Source of the DNA: Bacillota bacterium
Lineage (GTDB): Bacteria > Bacillota > Negativicutes > Sporomusales > Sporomusaceae
DNA: 26,948 bases
Reading direction: 5' to 3'
Assembly: GCA_023443285.1 (NCBI GenBank)
Contig: JAEZVB010000031.1
Coordinates: forward strand, 1-26,948
Part shown: positions 1-5,978 of the stretch, piece by piece
How the letters are laid out: each line of letters opens with the position of its first letter
Numbering within the stretch: the stretch's first letter is position 1
Notes under the pieces: generated by a model
The model's input: the letters and a program-made list of their open reading frames with translations, nothing else
Told to the model about the DNA's origin: nothing
Database searches by the model: none
Translations under genes and position numbers: made by a program

Positions 1-525
1 ACCTTCGATTCCGCTTACTCCTTTATTATCAGCAGAGTTAATGTAACCAAGTATGTGAGCAGCAAGCATTCCATGACCATAACGATTTTTTTCTGCAACT
101 GCCACTACGCCTGGAATTTGCAGATCGTTAATTTTTTTTGCAGTATCACTACTAATGTTTTTAGCCAGTCTAAAGGGGTATTCGCCGGTATTAATACCCT
201 GAGAGAGAGAGTCAAGCTGTTCATTAGGTAAACTTAAAATTGAGTTAAGCTTTCGTAATATTTGCGCGGGGGCATTTTCAATTTGTCCAGGGAAAATAAC
301 AACACTATATTGTTGAGCGGTATTAGTAAGTGGCAGACGGTTACGATCCAAAATTTCACCTCTGGGAATGTCTACCTGCAAGCCTTGAACACGAATATTT
401 AGCCCTGCTAAAGCTAATTGCTGCCCCTGGATAACCTGGAGATAAAACAAACGCATTACCAACACACACGAGATAATCAAAAAAAATAAAACCAGCCGAT
501 ATATGCGTATACTGGAATAAGCCAT
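1..525 (-). CDS. Class B penicillin-binding protein, N-terminal part (runs off left edge)
   Basis: The 175 codons visible encode the N-terminus of a high-molecular-weight class B PBP (PBP2/FtsI/SpoVD type), a cell-wall transpeptidase. There is a short basic cytoplasmic segment, one membrane segment at about residues 10-28, then the conserved start of the PBP dimerisation domain (VDIPRGEILDRN, about residues 53-64). A later stretch (GVVAVAEKNRYGHGMLAAHILGY, split here as GVVAVAEKNRYG and HILGY) is also typical. The transpeptidase Ser lies outside the window. The ATG at 525 is preceded by AGAAGGTGG, a good ribosome site. In Bacillus a PBP (pbpI) lies near the trhP genes, which fits the position here. 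The start codon sits inside a 13-bp inverted repeat, described separately. The exact PBP class cannot be fixed from this part. Confidence 0.85.
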   Translation of the reverse strand, partial: MAYSSIRIYRLVLFFLIISCVLVMRLFYLQVIQGQQLALAGLNIRVQGLQVDIPRGEILDRNRLPLTNTAQQYSVVIFPGQIENAPAQILRKLNSILSLPNEQLDSLSQGINTGEYPFRLAKNISSDTAKKINDLQIPGVVAVAEKNRYGHGMLAAHILGYINSADNKGVSGIEG

Positions 526-571
526 ACTACCACCTTCTATTGCTCATCTAGATAGGTATAGTATGGCTTAT
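517..571 (-). promoter_or_regulatory. 13-bp inverted repeat sequestering the PBP start codon
   Basis: The arms at 517-529 and 559-571 are perfect reverse complements (ATAAGCCATACTA / TAGTATGGCTTAT) separated by 29 bases. In the minus-strand transcript the 3' arm contains the PBP start codon (525-523), and the ribosome site AGAAGGTGG lies in the loop and at the foot of the stem. The loop also holds a six-codon open frame (ATG at 549, MSNRRW, stop) ending just before the PBP ATG. The structure could control translation of the PBP, or serve as a protein-binding dyad. The symmetry is seen directly; the function is inference. Confidence 0.5.
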
Positions 572-587
572 CAAGGCAAATAGTTAT

Positions 588-806
588 TCAATGTTCAACA
601 TAGCGGACATCTATAGGAAGATGGGCTAATATCTCGTGAACTTCCTTAGTAGTATCTGGTGTTGCCCGGATTACCACTATTCCTTCTTTACGATTAAGAG
701 TACTGACAACGCCTAAATATTCATAGCCTTCCATAATTCGGTTTATGTAATTTACATATTTGGGTTCAAGCTGAATATAAATGGAAGTCTCTTGTGGTGT
801 TTCCAT
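588..806 (-). CDS. DUF4911 domain protein (small, unknown function)
   Basis: A 72-residue soluble protein with no membrane segment or cysteine, resembling the DUF4911 family of small Firmicutes proteins. The pattern of alternating beta strands and a helix, with ...VVSTLNRKEGIVVIRATPD..., suggests a small ferredoxin-like or ACT-like alpha/beta fold; that is inference. Its ATG overlaps the trhP stop codon as TAATG, so the two are probably translationally coupled. It belongs to the mltG-trmR-trhP transcript and precedes the PBP gene by 62 bases. I do not know its function; the context suggests a link to tRNA modification or the cell wall, but nothing in the sequence proves either. Confidence 0.7.
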   Translation of the reverse strand: METPQETSIYIQLEPKYVNYINRIMEGYEYLGVVSTLNRKEGIVVIRATPDTTKEVHEILAHLPIDVRYVEH

Positions 807-2041
807 TATAGCACCTGCCTTGCATCTGGCCGTCTAAGCATAGCATATGGTACTACCGCTTGTGATACCGGGATAGTCACAATTTGCTGAGGATGTGGCG
901 CCACATTGATCGAATTGCCTTCTGAATCAAACATTTGAGTAATTGTTTGCTCAAAGTTGCCCATTCCCGGCTGCATAATTTCGATTTTTTCGCCGACCTT
1001 CATATTATTACGCTGTTCTACTACCGCCATGCCGGTCGCCCTGTCATACTCCTTAACAAGGCCGACAAAACTATGTGTTTGGATATAGCTAGATGAAGCA
1101 TAAATCTGATCTTGTTCTGTCGTTTTATTGAAATAAAAACCGGTAGTATACTCACGGTGCGATATCTTTTGCAGTTCATCAAGCCATGCCCGCTTGGCCG
1201 TAAAGGGGGCTGATGAACTAACGTAGTTGTCAATCGCCTCCCGATATACCTTGACAACTGTAGCCACATAGTGAACGCTTTTCATACGGCCTTCGATTTT
1301 AAAACTATGTAATCCGCTTTCAATTAGTTCTGGTAAATGGTTAATGAGACACAAATCTTTGGAATTAAATATATAAGTACCCCGTTCATCTTCTTGCACT
1401 GGATAGTATTCTCCCGGTCGGCTTTCTTCTGTGACATGATATTTCCAGCGGCAAGGTTGGGCACACTCTCCCCGGTTGGCATCACGAGAGGTGAGATAAT
1501 TACTTATAAGACAGCGCCCCGAATAGGAAATACACATGGCTCCATGGACAAAAGCCTCAAGTTCAATATCAGTCTTTTGATTAATTAGTTTTATATCTGG
1601 TAGCGAGAGCTCTCTTGCTAAAACTACTCGTGAGGCACCTAGTTCTTGCCATGACTGAACGGTAGACCAATTAGTACTATTGGCTTGCGTACTAATATGA
1701 ATAGGCAGTGAAGGTGCTACTTGCCTGGCAATGCGAAATACACCAAGGTCAGAAACAATGATAGCGTCAGCACCTATGGCAGCAAGACGCGTAATATACG
1801 CAGGTAAACCAATTAAATCATCGTTGTGTGGGAAAATATTGACGGTTATATATGCTTTTTTCCCAAGATTATGGGCGAAATTAATTCCTTGCTCTAATTC
1901 AATATCATTAAAATTATCTCCGAAAGCCCGTAAGCCAAACGATTTACCGGCCATATACACCGCGTCGGCACCATAAACAAGTGCTATCTTAAGTTTTTCA
2001 AAATTCCCGGCAGGTGCCAGAAGTTCTGGTTTATTTTTCAT
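806..2041 (-). CDS. trhP: tRNA 5-hydroxyuridine synthase (peptidase U32 family)
   Basis: A 411-residue protein of the peptidase U32 family. The N-terminus (ELLAPAGNFEKLKIALVYGADAVY, shown as ELLAPAGNFEKLKIA then YGADAVY) is the U32 TIM-barrel signature. Four conserved cysteines at 170, 177, 193 and 197 are the expected Fe-S ligands, followed by SFKIEGRMKS. Members of this type (E. coli TrhP, Bacillus YrrN/YrrO) are not proteases in practice; they hydroxylate U34 of certain tRNAs using prephenate. A single gene is present here where Bacillus has two adjacent copies. Its ATG overlaps the trmR stop as ATGA, and trmR methylates the product, so the two genes form a pathway pair. Family assignment is firm; the substrate rests on orthology and context. 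Confidence 0.88.
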   Translation of the reverse strand: MKNKPELLAPAGNFEKLKIALVYGADAVYMAGKSFGLRAFGDNFNDIELEQGINFAHNLGKKAYITVNIFPHNDDLIGLPAYITRLAAIGADAIIVSDLGVFRIARQVAPSLPIHISTQANSTNWSTVQSWQELGASRVVLARELSLPDIKLINQKTDIELEAFVHGAMCISYSGRCLISNYLTSRDANRGECAQPCRWKYHVTEESRPGEYYPVQEDERGTYIFNSKDLCLINHLPELIESGLHSFKIEGRMKSVHYVATVVKVYREAIDNYVSSSAPFTAKRAWLDELQKISHREYTTGFYFNKTTEQDQIYASSSYIQTHSFVGLVKEYDRATGMAVVEQRNNMKVGEKIEIMQPGMGNFEQTITQMFDSEGNSINVAPHPQQIVTIPVSQAVVPYAMLRRPDARQVL

Positions 2042-2652
2042 ATTTTCGTATCTCCTTGATAATGCGATATGGCCATGCCGTCACCAATTTGATGAACTAC
2101 TGTTTCAAATCGTGTATCATTACAAACAAAATCAAGATAAGCATTAAGTCGTTTTACAATTGTCCGAAACCGTCTGGGGGCGCTTTGTGAACTTAGCACC
2201 CAGCCTCTAAATAAAACATTATCGGCAATGACAATGGCTCCCGGGGACAGTTTATCCATTACTTTAGATAAATAATCAAGATACTGACCCTTTGCCGCGT
2301 CAATAAATACGAAATCAAAATTGCCATGTAGTCTGGACAATACTTCACCAGCATTGCCAGCAATAAATTCGATTTTATCAAGAATACCTGCGCGCATTAA
2401 AAATTGTTTGGCCATATTCAACCGTTGTTCATCTAGCTCGATTGTTGTAATTTTACCATTTCCTGCCATGTTGGCAGCTAGCAGTAATGTCGAATAACCA
2501 ATAGCCGTTCCTATCTCTAGGATTGAACAAGGGTTAGCCGTGGCAGTCGTCTGTTGCAGCAACTGAGCACCTTCCCTATTGATGATGGGAACATTATGAA
2601 TAACAGCATACTGCTCCATTTCGGCTAATAAGTCATTGATGTTGTCCATCAT
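2038..2652 (-). CDS. trmR: tRNA 5-hydroxyuridine methyltransferase (O-methyltransferase, YrrM type)
   Basis: A 204-residue SAM-dependent O-methyltransferase of the caffeoyl-CoA/catechol family (methyltransferase_3). Motif I is ILEIGTAIGYSTLLLA (about residues 44-59), the acidic post-I strand is TTIELDEQ, and FDFVFIDAAKG supplies the metal-binding Asp region. Bacillus YrrM, which sits at the same position, was shown to be TrmR and turns ho5U34 into mo5U34 in tRNA. The gene lies between mltG (ATGA overlap upstream) and trhP (ATGA overlap downstream), whose product makes its substrate. No membrane segment is present. The main doubt is substrate, since this family is broad, but the partner gene strongly favours TrmR. 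Confidence 0.87.
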   Translation of the reverse strand: MMDNINDLLAEMEQYAVIHNVPIINREGAQLLQQTTATANPCSILEIGTAIGYSTLLLAANMAGNGKITTIELDEQRLNMAKQFLMRAGILDKIEFIAGNAGEVLSRLHGNFDFVFIDAAKGQYLDYLSKVMDKLSPGAIVIADNVLFRGWVLSSQSAPRRFRTIVKRLNAYLDFVCNDTRFETVVHQIGDGMAISHYQGDTKI

Positions 2653-3662
2653 GGCTGCACCTGATTAATTGCTGTCAAATGCCCCTCGTAAGTACTGCTA
2701 AAATGATGTTTGCCTTGTTTATCGGCCACAAAATACAAATAATCTGTCTTAGCAGAAAACAGTACGGCTTTGATAGCTGCCGCGCCAGGATTTGCAATTG
2801 GACCTGGTGGAAGTCCCATGTTTTGATAGGTGTTATATGGTGAGGCAATTTGGGTATCTTGAATAGTTAGTTCAGCTTTGGGGTAACCCAGAATATATTG
2901 GATAGTAGCACAGGACTGCAAAGGCATGTTTTGTTTTACCCTATTAGCAAAAACTCCGGCAATGATTGGCTGTTCTTCGCTGAGTTTGGCTTCCTTTTCA
3001 ACAAGTGAAGCCATAATGATAACCTCACGGATGGAAAGTCCTAATTCATCGGCCCGTTGCCTATAGTCAGATGTTAAATTAGCATCAAATTGTTTAACCA
3101 TCATCGTAAGCAGCGCTTCTTCCGATGTACCTCTAGCCAAGCGATATGTGTCAGGAAAAAGAAATCCTTCTACACTGTATTGGGTATTGGGGTTAGCTGT
3201 CATATAGGGAAACGGTGCAAAATTTTTCGCTAATGCTTTAAATTTGGTGGGACTTGCCATTTTTTTTTCAGCCAGTAGTTCCGCTATTTGGTCTACCGTA
3301 TATCCTTCAGGGATGGTGATTTGTTGATAGGCAGTTTGCCCTTGTGACATCATAGTGAGGATTTGGCGTATGGACATGGCCGGACTAAGGGCGTATTCGC
3401 CGGCCTGTAATGAATTTTCAAGTCCCTGTATCTTGGCTACAAACCGAAATACAACTGCATTTTTTATCAAATTTTGTTTCTCTAAGTCTTCGGCAATACG
3501 CTTTGCCGGAGTACCTGATTGAATGGTTACAAGTATTGCGTCCCCTTTGCTGCTGACTGGCTGAGCAAGAGTCCAGCCAATGATAACGCCAAAACCGAGA
3601 ATAGTGGTTGCCAATATCCCAATTATAGCTTTTTTGGAAACTGCGTTATTTAGTATTAACAT
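2649..3662 (-). CDS. mltG: Endolytic murein transglycosylase MltG
   Basis: A 337-residue membrane-anchored lytic transglycosylase that cuts nascent peptidoglycan glycan strands and so sets chain length. One membrane segment lies at about residues 11-33, followed by a LysM-like region (ITIPEGYTVDQIAELL) and the YceG fold. The catalytic Glu is the first Glu of SLVEKEA (E222), and VEGFLFPDTY and GLPPGPIANPG are typical. The ATG at 3662 is preceded by GAGGAG eight bases upstream. A near-consensus promoter at 3700-3728 makes it the first gene of the mltG-trmR-trhP-DUF4911 transcript, probably continuing into the PBP gene, with which it shares a cell-wall role. Length is normal for the family. Confidence 0.95.
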   Translation of the reverse strand: MLILNNAVSKKAIIGILATTILGFGVIIGWTLAQPVSSKGDAILVTIQSGTPAKRIAEDLEKQNLIKNAVVFRFVAKIQGLENSLQAGEYALSPAMSIRQILTMMSQGQTAYQQITIPEGYTVDQIAELLAEKKMASPTKFKALAKNFAPFPYMTANPNTQYSVEGFLFPDTYRLARGTSEEALLTMMVKQFDANLTSDYRQRADELGLSIREVIIMASLVEKEAKLSEEQPIIAGVFANRVKQNMPLQSCATIQYILGYPKAELTIQDTQIASPYNTYQNMGLPPGPIANPGAAAIKAVLFSAKTDYLYFVADKQGKHHFSSTYEGHLTAINQVQP

Positions 3663-3699
3663 TCACTATACTCCTCGCAGATAATTCTAGACTAATATC

Positions 3700-3728
3700 A
3701 TTATAATATATACACAGCCGGTAGGCAA
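3700..3728 (-). promoter_or_regulatory. Sigma-A promoter of the mltG operon
   Basis: On the minus strand, TTGCCT (3728-3723), a 17-base spacer and a perfect TATAAT (3705-3700). The predicted transcript start is near 3693, about 30 bases before the mltG ATG. The -35 box directly abuts the T-tract of the upstream terminator, so termination of the DUF1292 gene and the start of this operon are packed back to back. Confidence 0.75.
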
Positions 3729-3749
3729 AAAAAGAAGCCTGCCGGCTTC
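3726..3749 (-). terminator. Rho-independent terminator of the DUF1292 gene
   Basis: On the minus strand, a six-base stem GAAGCC / GGCTTC with a GGCA loop, followed by TTTTTTTG. It begins three bases after the DUF1292 stop codon at 3752. Confidence 0.85.
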
Positions 3750-3751
3750 TT

Positions 3752-4090
3752 TTATTCTTCCTCGTCTTCAAAAACCAACTCTTCGTAGGCTTTACGAACA
3801 TCTTCAAATTCTTCATCCGTAGGATCTACGTAAATTTCTTCGCCGTTTTCGTCAACATCAATACGGGCGATAAACACATCGGTTTCTTCACTGCAACCAC
3901 AGCCGCAGCTATCATCGCCGCATTCACAATCTTCTTCATCCATTTCAATTGGAACCAAGATAGCGAAACGCTTGTCGCCAACAGGAACGATCATGTCTTC
4001 GCGATAATAGTATTCATTGCCTTCTTCATCAGTCATGACTACTACTGGCTCATCAAACTCCATAATTTCGTCTTTTTCATTCTCAGTCAT
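3752..4090 (-). CDS. DUF1292 acidic protein with Cys-rich insert (YrzB family)
   Basis: A 112-residue, very acidic, soluble protein of the DUF1292 family (Bacillus yrzB). Known members have no settled function. The first half (VVVMTDEEGNEYYYRE, then FAILVPIE) is the conserved core of predicted beta strands. It is interrupted at residues 55-66 by CECGDDSCGCGC, five cysteines in twelve residues, which looks like a metal-binding insert. The C-terminus (TDEEFEDVRKAYEELV) is a predicted helix. Start: ATG preceded by GAGGTGA. It has its own strong promoter (4125-4153) and terminator (3726-3749), so it can be expressed alone, although ruvX read-through is also possible. The ireB-ruvX-DUF1292 order is conserved in Firmicutes. 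Confidence 0.88.
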   Translation of the reverse strand: MTENEKDEIMEFDEPVVVMTDEEGNEYYYREDMIVPVGDKRFAILVPIEMDEEDCECGDDSCGCGCSEETDVFIARIDVDENGEEIYVDPTDEEFEDVRKAYEELVFEDEEE

Positions 4091-4124
4091 GTTTTTTCAC
4101 CTCTTTTTAGACATACGCAACATA

Positions 4125-4153
4125 ATTTTAGCTTAGAAAAGTTATCCTGTCAA
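4125..4153 (-). promoter_or_regulatory. Strong sigma-A promoter upstream of the DUF1292 gene
   Basis: On the minus strand, a perfect TTGACA (4153-4148), a 17-base spacer and TAAAAT (4130-4125). The predicted start is near 4118, about 28 bases before the ATG. It lies just after the ruvX stop codon at 4174. It is one of the best promoter matches in the window. Confidence 0.8.
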
Positions 4154-4173
4154 GGGACGATATGGAAAGGCTG

Positions 4174-4593
4174 TTATTCTCTTGGCAAACTATCGAGATA
4201 TCCTTGCAAAATGAAGACCGCGGCCATCTTGTCAATAACCTTGCGCCGCTTAGCCCGGCTAACATCAGCTGCTATTAGTGATTTTTGCGCTGCTACGGTA
4301 GACAATCGCTCATCCCAAAATATAATCTCAATTTGGGGAATAGCTTGTTTTAGCGTCTTAGCAAATTCTTGTACAAGTTCCCCCCTGGGTCCAATAGTAC
4401 CATTCATATTTTTGGGTAATCCAATAACAACTTGCCCTACTTGATATAGGGCAATTAGCTCATTAAGTCTGGCGAAATCTTTTGTTGGCGATGTCCTGCG
4501 AACGACTTCAACCCCTTGCGCCGTTAGTTTTAGTTCATCGCAAACAGCTACTCCAATAGTTTTGTCCCCAACATCAAGTGCTAGTATGCGCAT
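4174..4593 (-). CDS. ruvX: Holliday junction resolvase-like protein RuvX (YqgF)
   Basis: A 139-residue RNase H-fold protein of the YqgF/RuvX family. The N-terminal strand carries the catalytic Asp (ILALDVGDKTIGVAV, D7), the middle has FWDERLST (D94, E95), and the last catalytic Asp is in RKVIDKMAAVFILQGYL (D121). The family is linked to Holliday-junction resolution and to processing of 16S rRNA precursor 5' ends; which role applies here cannot be seen. GGGAGG precedes the ATG. A promoter candidate lies at 4620-4649, overlapping the end of the upstream reductase gene. In Bacillus the gene directly follows ireB; here the reductase gene separates them. Confidence 0.95.
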   Translation of the reverse strand: MRILALDVGDKTIGVAVCDELKLTAQGVEVVRRTSPTKDFARLNELIALYQVGQVVIGLPKNMNGTIGPRGELVQEFAKTLKQAIPQIEIIFWDERLSTVAAQKSLIAADVSRAKRRKVIDKMAAVFILQGYLDSLPRE

Positions 4594-4619
4594 TTAGCCT
4601 CCCAATTATCACAAAAAAT

Positions 4620-4649
4620 ATTATATACAAATTACCCCATCGTTGTTAA
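4620..4649 (-). promoter_or_regulatory. Candidate ruvX promoter
   Basis: On the minus strand, TTAACA (4649-4644), an 18-base spacer and a perfect TATAAT (4625-4620), with a predicted start near 4613. The -35 box overlaps the stop codon of the reductase gene. Confidence 0.6.
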
Positions 4650-5596
4650 ATAATTTTTAAACAAAATTCTGGGCAATAGGCTCCGCAATAACCGCATAAT
4701 ACACACTGCTTAGCATCCACACATGCTTTACTGTTATTAATGGATAATGCCTTCATCGGACAATGTGCGGCACACTGCCCGCAGCCAACACACCAATCCT
4801 CAACAAGTAGTTTTCTAGGTGCATTCGAAACCTTATTCCAAAGCTCTGTATCAGGTTTCTGGCCTGAAAATATGCTAGTATTAAGAATGACTTCGTCAAT
4901 TGTCTGCATCCCGACCGCGACTGAGGATATGCCTTTTTGTGCAAGTACCCATGCGAAGGCTTCCTCTGCCATACCATTTAGATGACCGCCACCTAATGCT
5001 TTCATAGCATATATACCTTTGCCACAATCAAGAGCGGCATAGTCAATTGCAGCTAACATTTCTCTTGCACTACCATCAGTGATGCCTATACCTTTACAGT
5101 TAATGATAGGGTGAATTACATCAATTTCTTCCATAAGTGCTGCTGCCCGTACCACATCGATTGTATGTGTCGATACTCCTATTGCCCGAATTATACCTTG
5201 GCGTTTAGCATCACATAAGTAAGACAAGGCATCGGCATGTCCCTTGAGCGTCATCCGGGAAGATTGCTCATGCAGCAAAAATAGGTCAACATAGTCACGG
5301 TCAATTTCCTTGCAGGCCGTCTCTACACTTAGACGCATGTCCGTATAAGTATACGCATACGATTTCGAGGCAATAATCACGTCATTTTTGCTATTTGCTA
5401 TTGCTTTCCTTATATATGGATAGGTGCCATATAATTCAGCAGTATCAATGAAATTGACCCCTGCATCAAGTGCTGACCGAATAACGGCAGCACCTTCGGC
5501 CAACGGCCGGTTTGATTGCAAAGGGCCAATAGTAAGTCCGCCAAAACATAGTCTTGATACGGTAAGACCTGTTTTTCCTAGTGCGTGATAAATCAT
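4646..5596 (-). CDS. Aldo/keto reductase fused to a 2[4Fe-4S] ferredoxin domain
   Basis: A 316-residue protein. Residues 1-250 are an aldo/keto reductase TIM barrel with the full catalytic tetrad: D51 and Y56 (FIDTAELYG), K78 (IIASKSY) and H109 (LFLLHEQS). The C-terminal ~50 residues are a bacterial-type ferredoxin domain with C269, C272, C275, C279 and C298, C301, C304, C308 for two [4Fe-4S] clusters. Known fusions of this type are anaerobic oxidoreductases of mostly unknown substrate. I chose the ATG at 5596 because it lies one base after the ireB stop (TAA-G-ATG) and begins the usual family N-terminus (YHALGKTGLTVSRLCFGG). An upstream ATG at 5644 would add 16 unlike residues inside ireB. 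No clear ribosome site is present, so translation probably depends on ireB. Confidence 0.9.
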   Translation of the reverse strand: MIYHALGKTGLTVSRLCFGGLTIGPLQSNRPLAEGAAVIRSALDAGVNFIDTAELYGTYPYIRKAIANSKNDVIIASKSYAYTYTDMRLSVETACKEIDRDYVDLFLLHEQSSRMTLKGHADALSYLCDAKRQGIIRAIGVSTHTIDVVRAAALMEEIDVIHPIINCKGIGITDGSAREMLAAIDYAALDCGKGIYAMKALGGGHLNGMAEEAFAWVLAQKGISSVAVGMQTIDEVILNTSIFSGQKPDTELWNKVSNAPRKLLVEDWCVGCGQCAAHCPMKALSINNSKACVDAKQCVLCGYCGAYCPEFCLKII

Positions 5597-5597
5597 C

Positions 5598-5855
5598 TTA
5601 TTTGTTTTTAAGGTAGGCTCGCACCAATTCCTCAATAATTTCATCGCGTTCTAACTTGCGAATCAGGCTGCGGGCATTATTATGGCTGGTTATATATGTT
5701 GGATCTCCGGATATAAGGTATCCAACCAATTGATTTATTGGATTATACCCTTTTTCCGTTAAGGACTGGTAAACAGTGGTTAGGATTACTTCAGCCGCGT
5801 TAGTCTCGTCGTTATTTACTTTAAACATCATGGTTTCTTGCGATATATTGGTCAT
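5598..5855 (-). CDS. ireB: IreB family regulatory phosphoprotein (UPF0297)
   Basis: An 85-residue soluble protein of the IreB/UPF0297 family (Bacillus yrzL). In Enterococcus, IreB is phosphorylated by the Ser/Thr kinase IreK and restrains cephalosporin resistance. The conserved family core is visible: VYQSLTEKGYNPINQLVGYL, then SGDPTYITSHNNARSLIRKLERDEIIEELVRAYL (in pieces: SGDPTYIT, HNNARSLIRKLERDE). A Thr-rich N-terminal stretch holds possible phosphorylation sites, as in the enterococcal protein. The ATG at 5855 is preceded by AAGGAGG. The promoter is at 5887-5915. It follows alaS, as in most Firmicutes, and the aldo/keto reductase begins one base after its stop. Confidence 0.93.
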   Translation of the reverse strand: MTNISQETMMFKVNNDETNAAEVILTTVYQSLTEKGYNPINQLVGYLISGDPTYITSHNNARSLIRKLERDEIIEELVRAYLKNK

Positions 5856-5886
5856 GAAGCCTCCTCCTTCCTTATATTATCTACAA

Positions 5887-5915
5887 AGTATAGATTTATA
5901 TATTCTACCTGTCAC
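5887..5915 (-). promoter_or_regulatory. Sigma-A promoter of ireB
   Basis: On the minus strand, GTGACA (5915-5910), a 17-base spacer and TATACT (5892-5887). The predicted start is near 5880, about 25 bases before the ireB ATG. Confidence 0.6.
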
Positions 5916-5946
5916 TATATTTTCCTGTTAGATTATATAAATTTTT

Positions 5947-5971
5947 ACAGGCAGGCTAACGGCCTGCCTGT
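5947..5971 (-). terminator. Hairpin after alaS, probable terminator
   Basis: A ten-base perfect stem, ACAGGCAGGC / GCCTGCCTGT, with a five-base loop; three flanking A-T pairs extend it. It lies seven bases after the alaS stop. On the minus strand it is followed by AAAAATTTATA and not by a clean T-run, so termination may be incomplete or processing may occur there. Confidence 0.55.
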
Positions 5972-5978
5972 AAAGGAA

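Noticed and set aside
5598..5644. Longer start for the aldo/keto reductase at 5644
   Set aside because: It would read 16 residues through ireB that do not resemble the family N-terminus; the ATG at 5596 fits.
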